A DNA stretch of 41,373 nt from an uncultured Erysipelotrichaceae bacterium (GTDB lineage Bacteria > Bacillota_I > Bacilli_A > RFN20 > CAG-826). Below the pieces are notes generated by a model that was given only the letters and a program-made list of their open reading frames with translations, did no database searches and was not told where the DNA came from. Positions 16,436 to 26,103 of the stretch are shown here, piece after piece. Each line of letters starts with the position of its first letter. The stretch's first letter is position 1. The stretch is from contig CADCGC010000009.1 in the NCBI GenBank assembly GCA_902800905.1, forward strand, positions 1-41,373, read 5' to 3'. A program made the position numbers and the translations under genes.

Positions 16436-17511
16436 AATATGCATTAATAGGTTGTGGAAGAATTGCGGTTAACCACATATTAGCCGCTTTGGACAACAAA
16501 CTGGAAATAGTCGCTGTTTGTGATGTCGTTGAATCACAAATGCAACTCTTATTAGAAAAATATCATTTGGAAAACAGCGATATTAAGCGCTACAAAGATT
16601 ACAAAGATTTAGTTAATGAAAACAAGGATCTTGAACTGATTTCTATTGCTACTGAATCAGGGGTGCATGCTGAAATAGCGATACATTGTATCAAAAATAG
16701 AATCAATGTCATTATTGAAAAACCAATGGCTATGAATATTAAGGATGCAAACGAAATCATTAGGCTTTCTGATGAATTGCATGTAAAAGTTTCCGCCTGC
16801 CATCAGAACAGATTCAATCTAGCCGTCCAGGAAATGAGAAGAGCTTTAGAAAGTGGTAGGTTTGGTAAATTATCGCATGGTTCAATAAACGTTAGATGGA
16901 ATAGAAATAGGGATTATTATGATCAGGCTAAATGGCGCGGCACATGGAAATCCGATGGTGGCGCATTAATGAATCAGTGCATCCATGGAATAGATTTGCT
17001 TCGTTGGATGATGGGTGATGACGTAGAAGAAGTTTATGGACAAACACGTCAACAGTTTCACCACTATTTAGAGGCCGAAGATGTTGGTATGGCGGTCGTC
17101 AAATTTAAGAATGGTGCTATTGGTACTATTGAAGGAACCACCAATGTTTATCCTAAAAATCTGGAAGAGACACTATATCTGTTTGGCGAAACAGGCACGT
17201 GTAAACTGGGCGGAAAATCATGCAACGCTATAGAAGCATGGGAATTTAAAGATACTGATCCAAAAGACGAAGAGTTCAAGCGGTTATATGAACAAACAAC
17301 AAATGTTTATGGGAATGGACATGGCAGATTATTCGCCAACGTGATCGATTGTATCAAAAACGATAAACAACCGTTGGTTGATGCTAGAGCAGGAAAAAGA
17401 GCACTTGAGCTGGTACTGGCTATCTATAAAAGCCAAAAAGAAGGAAGGCCTATCAAATTGCCTTTAGATGATTTCGCATCTACTGACATGAATGGAGTAT
17501 TTGATGATTAA
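16432..17511 (+). CDS. Gfo/Idh/MocA oxidoreductase, WbpB/WlbA/GnnA-like sugar 3-dehydrogenase
   Basis: The 359-residue protein has an N-terminal NAD(P) fold (ALIGCGRIAVNHI), ATESGVHAEIAIHCI and the IIEKPMAM motif (catalytic Lys of Gfo/Idh enzymes, near residue 98), then SACHQNRFN and a C-terminal domain with GGALMNQCIHGIDLLRWM. Enzymes WbpB/WlbA oxidise C3 of UDP-GlcNAc uronate, and GnnA oxidises C3 of UDP-GlcNAc, before a DegT-type enzyme installs nitrogen. The matching aminotransferase (20856) and UDP-HexNAc 6-dehydrogenase (21988) lie in the same cassette. Which nucleotide sugar it takes is inferred from context. It overlaps both neighbours, so it is the first gene of a coupled run. Confidence 0.85.
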   Translation: MKYALIGCGRIAVNHILAALDNKLEIVAVCDVVESQMQLLLEKYHLENSDIKRYKDYKDLVNENKDLELISIATESGVHAEIAIHCIKNRINVIIEKPMAMNIKDANEIIRLSDELHVKVSACHQNRFNLAVQEMRRALESGRFGKLSHGSINVRWNRNRDYYDQAKWRGTWKSDGGALMNQCIHGIDLLRWMMGDDVEEVYGQTRQQFHHYLEAEDVGMAVVKFKNGAIGTIEGTTNVYPKNLEETLYLFGETGTCKLGGKSCNAIEAWEFKDTDPKDEEFKRLYEQTTNVYGNGHGRLFANVIDCIKNDKQPLVDARAGKRALELVLAIYKSQKEGRPIKLPLDDFASTDMNGVFDD

Positions 17512-18721
17512 GACAGTAACTGTTATAGGAGCCGGCGGAGCAATGGGTTGCAATATTTCTGCGATATTTGCTTCTTTTGGTGCAGCGAAGGTGTATATGC
17601 TTGATATTGAAAAACCGATTAATGCAGTTGAACGTGCAATTAAATCGGTTAGGTCGGAAAGCATTAGAAATAATCTCATTCCAGTTGATTTTTCGAGCTT
17701 AAAAGAGTGCGTTGAAGAATCGGACTTAGTGTTTGAGAGCGTCGTTGAAAAGATGGACGTAAAAAAAGATGTGGCCAATAAATGTACCAAGTATCTTAAA
17801 GATAGAGCCTTTTTATGCACAGGCACATCTGGATTATCGATTACAGAAATAGCTAATTCGTTGCCAGTTGATGTTAGACGCAGATACTACGGTGTTCATT
17901 TTTTTAATCCACCTTATAGCATGGTTTTATGTGAATTGATAAAAAGCAAGTATTCAATAAGTGAAGATATTGCTTTCCTTAGTAATTTTTTGCGAAATCA
18001 ACTGTTTAGAACGGTTGTTGTATGCGAGGATAAACCAGCCTTTATTGGAAATAGAATTGGCTTTCAATTTATTAATTCTGCTCTCCAGTTAGCTGAAAAA
18101 TATTCTCAATGTGGTGGTATAGATTATATTGATTCGATTTTTGGAACCTTTACGGGTAGGCTTATGGCTCCTTGTAATACTGCCGATTTTGTTGGCCTGG
18201 ATGTTCATAAAGCGATTATGGACAATCTTCTTTTAAACGTTGATGATTATGAGAAACGATCTTTCGAATTGCCTGTTTATCTAAAAGAGCTAGTAGGGAA
18301 TAAAAAACTTGGAAGAAAAACAGGGGAAGGTCTATTCAAACTTCAAATAAATGAAGATGGCACAAAGACCCCCCTTGTTTATGATATACTTACTAAGCAG
18401 TACAGGCTTAAGAACAAGTATAAATTTGGCTTTGCAGAAAAAATGAAAGCATATTTCCAAAATGGAGATTATGACCTTGCTTTTGAGGCATTAAAAAAAG
18501 ATGATTCGCAAGAAGCATTAATCTGCAGAGACTTATTGAAGAGATACATTGATTATTCAATTTTTGTTGGTAAAGAAGTTTGCAATGATATTTATAGTGC
18601 TGATGATGCAATGGCTACTGGATTTGGTTGGTGCCCGCCATTGGCTCTATCAAATGTTTTATTCGGTACGAATTATTCAACAAAATATGACTTTAGAAGT
18701 TTCTTTAAGGCGGTGAAATAA
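17507..18721 (+). CDS. 3-hydroxyacyl-CoA dehydrogenase (short-chain acyl supply for sugar N-acylation?)
   Basis: The 404-residue protein has an NAD fold with VTVIGAGGAMGCNI, then VFESVVEKMDVKK, the catalytic-site GVHFFNPPYSM (His at about residue 131), IGNRIGFQ, and a duplicated helical C-terminal domain with DDAMATGFGWCPPLALSN. This is the L-3-hydroxyacyl-CoA dehydrogenase family, normally part of fatty-acid oxidation or butyrate metabolism. ATG 17507 has GGAG nine bases upstream and overlaps the Gfo/Idh stop. It sits between sugar-modifying genes and next to a thiolase and an LpxD-like acyltransferase. I infer that it reduces a 3-ketoacyl-CoA, probably acetoacetyl-CoA, to the 3-hydroxyacyl donor for the amino sugar. 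No other beta-oxidation gene is present. Confidence 0.85.
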   Translation: MKTVTVIGAGGAMGCNISAIFASFGAAKVYMLDIEKPINAVERAIKSVRSESIRNNLIPVDFSSLKECVEESDLVFESVVEKMDVKKDVANKCTKYLKDRAFLCTGTSGLSITEIANSLPVDVRRRYYGVHFFNPPYSMVLCELIKSKYSISEDIAFLSNFLRNQLFRTVVVCEDKPAFIGNRIGFQFINSALQLAEKYSQCGGIDYIDSIFGTFTGRLMAPCNTADFVGLDVHKAIMDNLLLNVDDYEKRSFELPVYLKELVGNKKLGRKTGEGLFKLQINEDGTKTPLVYDILTKQYRLKNKYKFGFAEKMKAYFQNGDYDLAFEALKKDDSQEALICRDLLKRYIDYSIFVGKEVCNDIYSADDAMATGFGWCPPLALSNVLFGTNYSTKYDFRSFFKAVK

Positions 18722-18724
18722 TAT

Positions 18725-19978
18725 ATGGTACATATTTTAGGTGGTGCTCAAACCGATTTTGAAAGAAACTGGAAAAAAGAAGGCAAGAACCTTGTCGCTT
18801 TATTGAAAGAAGTTATTAATGATGCCTTTAAAGAAACAGGTTTTTCTTTCGACGAACTAATTAGATTAAACAAAGATAATAGAGTTGAAGCGTTTGTTGG
18901 TAACTTTATTGCGGAAGATTATATTGACCAAGGACATTTAGGTGCGTTTTTAACAGAAGTTAATGAAGCTTTCTATGGTATTCCTTCCGCTAGATACGAA
19001 GCGGCTTGTGCTTCAAGTTCGGTGGCATTAGATGCTGCAATAACAAAAATCAAAGTAGGTGAAATTGATGTTGCTATTGTAGTTGGTTTTGAAATCATGA
19101 AATATGTTGACTCCAAAGTGGGAGGGGATATTTTAGGCAGAGCTGCTTATTATGAAAAAGAAGGCAAAGGCATTGACTTACCATTCCCTAAATTATTCGG
19201 AAGATTGGCGGATGCAATATTAGACAAATATCCAGAACTCGATGAAAAAAGGTTTATGGATGCTTTGGCTAAAATAGCGGTTATTAATTATGAAAACGCC
19301 AAGAGAAATCCTAATGCCCAAACAAGGAAATGGTTTATGAACTATGAACAAGCGTCAAATAGAGGGAATGATACCAATCAATTGGTAGGAGGTCGACTTG
19401 CAATTTCCGATTGTTCACAGGTTACGGATGGCGCTTGTTGCGTTATTTTGTGTTCTGAACGATATATCAAAGAGAAGGATCTCAATAATAATGTGATTGT
19501 AAAAGGATATGGTCACAGAAACGCTCCGCTTCTTTTTGACAAAAAAATCAAAGACAATGCCGATTCTGAATATGTTCTCCCATGGACAAGACAAGCTGTT
19601 CTTGATGCATATAGAAGAAGCGGATTAACTGTAAATGACATAGATGTGTTTGAGACGCACGATTGCTTTACATCTAGCGAATATGCTGCCATCTCCGCTT
19701 TTGGAATTACTGCTCCAGGAAAAGAATTTGAGGCTATTGAAAATGGCACAATTTCATTTACTGGCACAAAGCCGATAAATCCTAGTGGGGGACTGATTGG
19801 TTGCGGGCATCCTGTTGGTGCTAGTGGAGCAAGAATGTTTTTGGATTGCTATAAGCAAGTTGCTTGCAAAGCGGGCCAATACCAAGTCAAAAATGTGAAA
19901 AATGCCATGATGCTAAATATTGGCGGAAGTGCAACAACCAACTATGTGTTTATTTTGGGGGCTAAAGATGAACGTTAA
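18725..19978 (+). CDS. Thiolase-family enzyme, SCP2/lipid-thiolase type
   Basis: A 417-residue thiolase. The nucleophile is in [15 protein letters not shown] (Cys at about residue 95), the [13 protein letters not shown] box gives the His/Cys pair near 312-314, and [17 protein letters not shown] gives the active-site His near 362. The HDCF box is typical of the SCP2-thiolase branch. Thiolases join two acyl-CoA units to a 3-ketoacyl-CoA, or cleave it. The dehydrogenase three bases upstream of this gene would reduce that product. The pair could make 3-hydroxybutyryl-CoA from two acetyl-CoA, or use another primer. Ribosome site GGCGGTGAAA. It overlaps the acyltransferase by 11 bases, tying it to sugar chemistry rather than catabolism. 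Confidence 0.87.
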   Translation: MVHILGGAQTDFERNWKKEGKNLVALLKEVINDAFKETGFSFDELIRLNKDNRVEAFVGNFIAEDYIDQGHLGAFLTEVNEAFYGIPSARYEAACASSSVALDAAITKIKVGEIDVAIVVGFEIMKYVDSKVGGDILGRAAYYEKEGKGIDLPFPKLFGRLADAILDKYPELDEKRFMDALAKIAVINYENAKRNPNAQTRKWFMNYEQASNRGNDTNQLVGGRLAISDCSQVTDGACCVILCSERYIKEKDLNNNVIVKGYGHRNAPLLFDKKIKDNADSEYVLPWTRQAVLDAYRRSGLTVNDIDVFETHDCFTSSEYAAISAFGITAPGKEFEAIENGTISFTGTKPINPSGGLIGCGHPVGASGARMFLDCYKQVACKAGQYQVKNVKNAMMLNIGGSATTNYVFILGAKDER

Positions 19979-20852
19979 ATTAATTGATTCAAATTATGAT
20001 TTTGAAATAGTGGGAGCTTCTTATATAGGAAAGCCCTGTGATAACACTTTTATGTTTGCGTCAAGAAAAGTAGAAGCATTAGTTTCAAATTTAAAAACCG
20101 CTAACAATTGTTTGGTTTTTCTTGAAAACGGCATAGCGGTAGATGATGAATTGAAAAATAGTCATTGTTTTGTTTTTTCTGACAATCCTCAATTAGAGTA
20201 TTCTAGATTTTCGCTATTGTTTGCGAAAGAAAAAGAAGATACTTATCTAGCAAAGAAATACATTGAAAAAAACCACATCATTTATGGCGAAGATGTTTCG
20301 ATTGGTAATGGAACAATAATAGAGCCAGGGTGTTTTATTGATCATGGAGTTGTTATTGGAAATAATTGCAGAATTAAGGCGAAGAGCGTTATTAGAAATT
20401 GCACGATTGGAGACAACGTCCTTGTTAATGAAAATGCTTTAATTGGCGCTAATGGCTTTAATATGGCTGAGGATGAAGACGGAAACAAAATGCGCATCCC
20501 AACACTTGGTAGAGTTGTTATAGGCGATAACTGCGAAATTGGCGCATTTGACAACATTTCTGCTGGATCAGGCGGAGACACAGTGCTAGAAAACAATGTA
20601 AAAATCGATGCCCTTGTTCATATTGGACATGATGTTTTTTTACATAAGAACGTCGAAATTACTGCTGGTTCCGTTATAGGGGGCTTTGTTGAAATCGAAG
20701 AACATGGTTATGTAGGAATTCATTCTGTTCTTCGCAATAGGATTAAAATAGGAAAGAATGCATTTGTTGGCATGGGTGCTGTTGTAACGAAATCTGTCGA
20801 TGACGGCGTTACAGTTGTGGGCAATCCCGCTAAACCCTTCGAAAGGAAATAG
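19968..20852 (+). CDS. LpxD-like left-handed beta-helix N-acyltransferase
   Basis: The 294-residue protein has a small alpha/beta N-terminal domain (about 1-95) and a long hexapeptide beta-helix (about 105-285: [66 protein letters not shown]). Overall length and the IGANGFNM and HIGHDV blocks resemble LpxD, which adds 3-hydroxyacyl chains to a sugar amine, more than the shorter WbpD/WlbB or QdtC acetyltransferases. Bacillota make no lipid A, so a glycan amine is the likely acceptor. ATG 19968 has GGGGG eight bases upstream. With the thiolase and hydroxyacyl-CoA dehydrogenase directly upstream, transfer of a short 3-hydroxyacyl group from CoA is proposed; simple acetylation remains possible. 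Confidence 0.83.
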   Translation: MNVKLIDSNYDFEIVGASYIGKPCDNTFMFASRKVEALVSNLKTANNCLVFLENGIAVDDELKNSHCFVFSDNPQLEYSRFSLLFAKEKEDTYLAKKYIEKNHIIYGEDVSIGNGTIIEPGCFIDHGVVIGNNCRIKAKSVIRNCTIGDNVLVNENALIGANGFNMAEDEDGNKMRIPTLGRVVIGDNCEIGAFDNISAGSGGDTVLENNVKIDALVHIGHDVFLHKNVEITAGSVIGGFVEIEEHGYVGIHSVLRNRIKIGKNAFVGMGAVVTKSVDDGVTVVGNPAKPFERK

Positions 20853-20855
20853 TAT

Positions 20856-21986
20856 ATGGAATTTAGGGATTTACATAAGCAATATGAGGCTTTGAAGCCG
20901 GAGATAGATAAAGGGATTCAAGAAGTAATCAATAGTACATCTTTTATTCTTGGCAAGCCTGTAATTGAATTAGAAAAAGAACTTGCTGAATATGTTGGGC
21001 GAAAACATTGCATAGCATGTGGGAATGGAACTGATGCATTGGTTCTTGCACTCAAAGCATATGATGTTGGACCTGGTGATGCTGTTTTTACAGCAGACTT
21101 CACCTATATCGCCTCTGCAAGCTGTGCGGAACTTGTTGGGGCAACATCCGTGTTTGCCGATATTGACTTATCAACATTCAATATTGATCCGGTTTCATTG
21201 GAAAAACAGATAGAGAAAATCATTAAAGAAGGCAAACTTCGCCCAAGGGCTATTGTCCCTGTCGATTTGTTTGGCCAACCCGCAAATTTCGAAGAACTGG
21301 AAAGAATTGCCAAAAAATATGGGCTTATCATAGTTGAAGATGCTGCTCAAGGATTTGGTGGAATGATTGGTAAGAAGAGAGCATGCTCATTCGGGGATAT
21401 CTCTTGTACATCCTTCTTCCCAGCCAAACCATTGGGTTGTTATGGAGATGGTGGAGCAATTTTCACCGATGATGATAAGATAGCTGAGAGATTAAGATCG
21501 CTCAGAGCTGGTGGCAAATCACCTGTCGATAAATATGACAATATAGAAATTGGCACCAATTCAAGATTGGATACAATCCAAGCAGCCGTATTGCTACCTA
21601 AATTTCATGCATTTATTGACTACGAATTAAAAAATGTTAACAAGGTTGCTGATTGGTACACAAAAAGATTAAAAGGTATTGTTATTACACCGACAGTTTT
21701 GGATGGATATCTATCGAGTTGGGCTCAATACACAATTCTCTTAAAGAATAAGGAAGAACGTGATTCGCTCCAGTTGAAGTTGAAAGAAAACGGTATACCT
21801 TCGATGATATACTATCCAAGAGGTATGCATCAGCAACAAGCTTTTAGACATCTGAATTTGAATGATTCCGATTATCCAAATGCTGTCGAAGCGACAAAAA
21901 GATGTCTAAGTCTTCCTATGCATCCATATATGATGGAGGAAGACATTGAATACATATGTTCAGTGATATTAAAGGAGATTAAATAA
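20856..21986 (+). CDS. WbpE/WlbC/GnnB-like sugar 3-aminotransferase (DegT/DnrJ/EryC1)
   Basis: A 376-residue PLP enzyme starting MEFRDLHKQYEALKPEIDKGI, the opening seen in WbpE and WlbC. Marks include ACGNGTDALVLALKA, IIVEDAAQGFGG, SFFPAKPLGCYGDGGAIF with the Schiff-base Lys at about residue 191, and GTNSRLDTIQAAVLLPKF. It would aminate the 3-keto sugar made by the Gfo/Idh enzyme at 16432, giving the 3-amine that the LpxD-like enzyme just upstream acylates. It is distinct from the FdtB-like enzyme at 12158 and the EpsN-like one at 4152, so the locus has three aminotransferases for three amino groups. It lies three bases after the acyltransferase and one base before the dehydrogenase. Confidence 0.87.
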   Translation: MEFRDLHKQYEALKPEIDKGIQEVINSTSFILGKPVIELEKELAEYVGRKHCIACGNGTDALVLALKAYDVGPGDAVFTADFTYIASASCAELVGATSVFADIDLSTFNIDPVSLEKQIEKIIKEGKLRPRAIVPVDLFGQPANFEELERIAKKYGLIIVEDAAQGFGGMIGKKRACSFGDISCTSFFPAKPLGCYGDGGAIFTDDDKIAERLRSLRAGGKSPVDKYDNIEIGTNSRLDTIQAAVLLPKFHAFIDYELKNVNKVADWYTKRLKGIVITPTVLDGYLSSWAQYTILLKNKEERDSLQLKLKENGIPSMIYYPRGMHQQQAFRHLNLNDSDYPNAVEATKRCLSLPMHPYMMEEDIEYICSVILKEIK

Positions 21987-21987
21987 A

Positions 21988-23313
21988 ATGAGATACGACG
22001 ATATTTATACTGGATTGATTAACGGAAACGAAAAATTGGCATTGGTTGGCTTGGGCTATGTTGGTATGCCTATTGCTGTTGAATTCGCCAAACACGTTAA
22101 AGTTATTGGCTTTGACATTAATGAAAAACGCGTGAACGAATACAAAAATGGTATTGATTCAACAAATGAAGTTGGACCTGCAATCAAAAACACAACAGTT
22201 GATTTTACTGCTGATCCAAATAGATTGAGGGAAGCCAGATTCATTATTGTCGCTGTTCCTACGCCGGTTAACGTTGACAACACTCCTGACTTGAGACCTG
22301 TTGAAGGCGCTTCAAGAACCGTGGGACAAAACCTTTCAAAAGGCTCAATCGTTGTTTTTGAATCCACTGTGTATCCAGGTGTTACTGAAGATATTTGCAT
22401 TCCTATTATTGAAAAAGAATCTGGATTGAAATGCGGCGTGGATTGGAAAATTGGCTATTCTCCAGAAAGAATTAATCCGGGGGATAGAGTTCATACGTTA
22501 ACTACAATTAGAAAAATAGTTTCCGGCATGGATGAAGAATCCGCGAGAGAAATCAAGAAAGTTTATGACATTGTTATTAAAGCTGGAACTTTCCCTGTTT
22601 CAACCATTAAAACAGCAGAAGCTGTCAAAGTTGTTGAGAACTCCCAAAGAGATATAAATATTGCCTTTATGAACGAAGTAGCTATGATTTGTGATCGCAT
22701 GGGCATTGATACTGACGAAGTGATAGCTGGCATGAATACAAAATGGAATGCCCTTGGCTTTAAACCTGGTCTTGTTGGTGGCCACTGCATTGGTGTGGAT
22801 CCCTATTATTTAACAAATGCCGCTGAGATGCTTGGATATCATTCTCAAATAATACTCAATGGCAGAAAAGTTAACGACAGTATGGGTGGCTTTGTTGCGG
22901 ATGCTGCTATTAAACAGATGATTGAAGCAGGTCTAGCTCCTAAGAAAGCGACTGTTGTCATTCTCGGAATTACATTTAAGGAAAACTGCCCAGACACAAG
23001 AAACAGCAAAGTAGTCGATATTGTTAACCGCTTGAAAGAATATGAGATCAATCCTGTTGTATCCGATTCATGGGCTGATGTAGAAGTTGCTAAAAACGAA
23101 TATGGTGTTAATTTGGTTGATTTTGATAAACTACCTAAAGCAGATTGTGTAATTGTTGCTGTTGGTCATAATCAGTTTAGATCCATGTCTATGATGCAAT
23201 TAAAGGCATTGTTTAAAGATGGTATGGATGAGGAAAAAGTTCTTGTTGATGTCAAGAGCCTTTATAGAATGGATGAACTCAGGGCATCTGGAATGAGATT
23301 TTGGAGGTTGTAA
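21988..23313 (+). CDS. UDP-N-acetylhexosamine 6-dehydrogenase (WbpA/TviB-like)
   Basis: The 441-residue protein has the NAD-binding [34 protein letters not shown], the [14 protein letters not shown] block, [10 protein letters not shown], and the catalytic Cys at about residue 267 in [13 protein letters not shown], then [15 protein letters not shown]. The two-step oxidation turns the CH2OH of a UDP-sugar into a carboxylate. [13 protein letters not shown] and GVDPYYL favour the UDP-GlcNAc/UDP-GalNAc/UDP-ManNAc branch (WbpA, TviB) over UDP-glucose dehydrogenase. In context it would supply UDP-GlcNAc uronate for 3-oxidation and 3-amination by the genes at 16432 and 20856. It shares its stop's last base with the start of rmlA. 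Confidence 0.88.
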   Translation: MRYDDIYTGLINGNEKLALVGLGYVGMPIAVEFAKHVKVIGFDINEKRVNEYKNGIDSTNEVGPAIKNTTVDFTADPNRLREARFIIVAVPTPVNVDNTPDLRPVEGASRTVGQNLSKGSIVVFESTVYPGVTEDICIPIIEKESGLKCGVDWKIGYSPERINPGDRVHTLTTIRKIVSGMDEESAREIKKVYDIVIKAGTFPVSTIKTAEAVKVVENSQRDINIAFMNEVAMICDRMGIDTDEVIAGMNTKWNALGFKPGLVGGHCIGVDPYYLTNAAEMLGYHSQIILNGRKVNDSMGGFVADAAIKQMIEAGLAPKKATVVILGITFKENCPDTRNSKVVDIVNRLKEYEINPVVSDSWADVEVAKNEYGVNLVDFDKLPKADCVIVAVGHNQFRSMSMMQLKALFKDGMDEEKVLVDVKSLYRMDELRASGMRFWRL

Positions 23314-24176
23314 TGAAAGGAATTATACTTGCCGGTGGAAAAGGCACACGCCTTTATCCAATGACAAAAGTTGTCTCGAAACAGTTGCTTCCAATTTATG
23401 ACAAACCGCTAATTTATTATCCGCTCTCGATCCTATTGCTTGCATCTATAAGGGATATACTTATCATATCTACTCCTGAAGATCTGCCTGTTTACGAAAG
23501 GCTATTAGGTGACGGGTCTAAAATCGGTGTCAGGTTTTCCTATAAAGTTCAAAAAACCCCACGTGGATTAGCAGACGCGTTTATCCTCGGAGAAGAGTTT
23601 ATTGGGGATGATTCTGTCTGTCTAATCTTAGGCGACAACGTTTTCTATGGCTCTGATATGACTGATATTTTGGTCGATTCTATTAAAAACAATTCTGGCG
23701 CAACCATTTTCGGTTATCCGGTAAAAGACGCAAGAGCTTTCGGAGTGGTTGAATTCGACAAAGATTTTAACGTTCTTAGTATTGAGGAGAAGCCTGATAA
23801 ACCAAAGTCTAATTACGCTGTTCCTGGTCTTTATATTTACAATAACGAAGTGGTTGAGATTGCCAAGAATGTTAAGCCATCAGATCGCGGTGAAATAGAA
23901 ATTACTTCCGTTAATAACGAATACCTAAGACGTGGTGAATTAAAAGTCAAATTGCTTGCCAGAGGTTTTGCTTGGTTAGATACTGGCACTCCAAAAGGAA
24001 TGTTACAAGCTGCTGAGTTTGTCGAAACTGTTCAAGAACGCCAGGGTTTCTACGTTTCTTGTATTGAAGAAATAGTTTGGAGAAGAGGTTTCATAAACAG
24101 TGAACAACTTAAGGCGATTGGCGAAGAATTGAAGATGACCGATTATGGTCAATATTTGCTTAATTTAGTGAAATAG
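23313..24176 (+). CDS. rmlA: Glucose-1-phosphate thymidylyltransferase RmlA
   Basis: A 287-residue nucleotidyltransferase beginning [32 protein letters not shown], with the GGxGTRLxPxT nucleotide loop, then [10 protein letters not shown] (metal Asp), [19 protein letters not shown], and [12 protein letters not shown]. It makes dTDP-glucose, the precursor for RmlB at 28883 and then the ketoisomerase and aminotransferase at 12158-13683. ATG 23313 is preferred over the in-frame ATG at 23301: GGAGG at 23303-23307 is correctly spaced and the conserved N-terminus starts there. Its normal partner rmlB is 4.7 kb away because a Qat system lies between them. Confidence 0.93.
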   Translation: MKGIILAGGKGTRLYPMTKVVSKQLLPIYDKPLIYYPLSILLLASIRDILIISTPEDLPVYERLLGDGSKIGVRFSYKVQKTPRGLADAFILGEEFIGDDSVCLILGDNVFYGSDMTDILVDSIKNNSGATIFGYPVKDARAFGVVEFDKDFNVLSIEEKPDKPKSNYAVPGLYIYNNEVVEIAKNVKPSDRGEIEITSVNNEYLRRGELKVKLLARGFAWLDTGTPKGMLQAAEFVETVQERQGFYVSCIEEIVWRRGFINSEQLKAIGEELKMTDYGQYLLNLVK

Positions 24177-24225
24177 CACCTACCCGCACTTTACCTTATG
24201 CACTTTTGAACCCGACCGGCTTTGG

Positions 24226-24246
24226 TTAAGTCCTAAGGGGATTTAG
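24226..24246 (+). promoter_or_regulatory. Leader hairpin upstream of qatA with UAAGG loop
   Basis: Bases 24226-24233 pair with 24239-24246 over eight positions (two G-U) around a five-base TAAGG loop at 24234-24238. The loop is identical to that of the loaP leader hairpin at 1293-1297. The 133-base gap between rmlA and qatA is more G+C-rich than its surroundings and ends with a strong ribosome site, TAGGAGG, at 24296-24302. No clear promoter was found in it. Confidence 0.4.
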
Positions 24247-24309
24247 GGAAGTGATTGGTGAAGACGGGACATATAGTGCTGTATTTTTAATATTATAGGA
24301 GGTACGAAA

Positions 24310-26097
24310 ATGTGGAACGACAATGCATCTAACATCGATATACTGTTTTATGAACCATATTCAAATGTTGTTTTTAACATCATTAATAACGTGAACAATA
24401 CTCCTATAACTATTGGTTTGTTTGGGAGTTGGGGAGCAGGAAAATCGTCCGTCCTGAACTTTATTGAAGATAAAATAACTGACAATCATGGTAATTACAA
24501 AATTTGTTGTATCAAAATTAATGCCTGGCTTCTTGAGGGGTATGAAGACGCTAAATTAAGTATTGTTGAAATGGTTTTGGAGGCAATTAAGAATAACGAA
24601 ACTGCTTTCCAAAGCATAAAGGAAGGAATTTCTAAACTTATTAAGAAAGTCAACTGGCTGAAAGTGGCGAAAGTAATCGGCAAAACCGGTATTTCGATCG
24701 GCCTTTCCGCTTTATCTGGCAATCCATTGCCGGCCATATCCTCAGTTGCATCAACTATTGCAACAAGTTTGGCGAAAGAAGCTGATGAAAATGGAGAAGA
24801 ATTTATTAATGATGATGATCAGAGCGTAGAAAAGAATATTCGTGAGATTAGAGATGAGTTTGAATCATTATTATCAAAATCTCCAATTGATAATCTCGTT
24901 GTTATGATTGATGATCTGGACAGATGCTCGCCAGAAAGAATTATGGATGTTCTTGAAGCGGTGAAGCTCTTCTTATCCGTAAAGAAAACTACGTTTGTAT
25001 TTGCTGTTGATGAAACGATAGTTCGTTATTCAATTAATAGGAAATATAACGGAGATGTAAATTATCCATATGACAGCATCGCAAAAGATTACATCGAAAA
25101 GATTATACAGATACCTATAATTTTGCCATCTCTTTCCTCGAAAGATATAGAAAATTACCTTTTGCTTTTATATTATCAATCGCAGTTTGGTGAGGAAGAA
25201 TTCAGCTCGATTTTAAAGAAGGTAAAAGAGAAAAAATTATTGATTAATGAAAGATCAATTGAACCTGAAGATATAGACTCGATAGCAATTGATTATGGTT
25301 TTACTCCTCAAAGCAATAAACATTTGTTTGAAAAGACAAGAAAAACAATTTGCAATGTCAGAAGAATCGTTTCCAACAGTTTGAAAGGAAACCCGAGACA
25401 AGCAAAAAGATTTCTAAACGCTTTCTTTGTTAAAAAGGAATTGGCTTCATTTTATTTTGATGAGATTGATGAAAATATCTTAGCTAAATTGATGGCTTTA
25501 TATTTGATTGATGGTTCAGCATTTAAAGAACTTAATGAATGGAATAAAAACTACGATGGCTCGATTAGACAGCTTGAGTCTCTTGAAAAAGGTCAAGGCT
25601 TTAGTGAATATAAGTCGTGGGATAAGGAAAACGTCAGAAAATGGCTTGATTCAGAACCGAGGGAATTGTATAAACAGAATTTGAACAAGTATTTTTATTT
25701 AACAAAAGAGTATTTGACCAACCAAACATTTGGTGATTTTTCAAACGAAGATAGAGAGATGCTTGGGGTAATTGTTAATGGCGAACCGATTGCTGTCGGT
25801 CAGTACTTAAAACAGTTGCGTGAAGAAGGAAAGACTCTTGACGGAATCATTGAAATTGTTCTGACTCATTTTAAAAACAAGAAGATAAACATAAACGTTA
25901 TTGCATCAATTTTCGAATTCTTCGAGCAATATAGGAAGCAAATAATAGATGTATTTAGGACACTGCCTAAGGAACATCTATCCATCGGAGCTATTCCGGC
26001 AATCAAAAAAATGATTTCTTTAGATGAAAACGTCAAAGTTGCTATTTTGGGAAATGATAAAATTGATGAGAAAATTAAAGATAAGATAAAAGGATAA
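24310..26097 (+). CDS. qatA: QatA: KAP-family P-loop NTPase of a Qat anti-phage system
   Basis: A 595-residue KAP NTPase. Walker A is GLFGSWGAGKSS (residues 36-47) and Walker B is VVMIDDLDRCSPERI (near 198-212), followed by FVFAVDETIVRYS. A hydrophobic segment (about 120-155: VIGKTGISIGLSALSG and following) lies between the two, as in KAP ATPases that touch the membrane. GNPRQAKRFLNAFF (near 360) is the conserved arginine-containing element. KAP ATPase, an unknown protein, a QueC-like protein and a TatD-like nuclease in this order define the Qat defence system. Ribosome site TAGGAGG is 7 bases upstream. It is the first gene of a four-gene run, inserted between rmlA and rmlB. Confidence 0.92.
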   Translation: MWNDNASNIDILFYEPYSNVVFNIINNVNNTPITIGLFGSWGAGKSSVLNFIEDKITDNHGNYKICCIKINAWLLEGYEDAKLSIVEMVLEAIKNNETAFQSIKEGISKLIKKVNWLKVAKVIGKTGISIGLSALSGNPLPAISSVASTIATSLAKEADENGEEFINDDDQSVEKNIREIRDEFESLLSKSPIDNLVVMIDDLDRCSPERIMDVLEAVKLFLSVKKTTFVFAVDETIVRYSINRKYNGDVNYPYDSIAKDYIEKIIQIPIILPSLSSKDIENYLLLLYYQSQFGEEEFSSILKKVKEKKLLINERSIEPEDIDSIAIDYGFTPQSNKHLFEKTRKTICNVRRIVSNSLKGNPRQAKRFLNAFFVKKELASFYFDEIDENILAKLMALYLIDGSAFKELNEWNKNYDGSIRQLESLEKGQGFSEYKSWDKENVRKWLDSEPRELYKQNLNKYFYLTKEYLTNQTFGDFSNEDREMLGVIVNGEPIAVGQYLKQLREEGKTLDGIIEIVLTHFKNKKININVIASIFEFFEQYRKQIIDVFRTLPKEHLSIGAIPAIKKMISLDENVKVAILGNDKIDEKIKDKIKG

Positions 26098-26103
26098 AAC
26101 GTT

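Noticed and set aside
17507..19978. Thiolase and hydroxyacyl-CoA dehydrogenase as a fatty-acid oxidation or butyrate operon
   Set aside because: There is no acyl-CoA dehydrogenase, crotonase or CoA transferase, and both genes are overlapped or abutted by sugar genes on each side.
24177..24309. Riboswitch or small RNA in the G+C-richer gap before qatA
   Set aside because: Only one convincing stem could be drawn and no known aptamer pattern or terminator was recognised; reported only as a hairpin.
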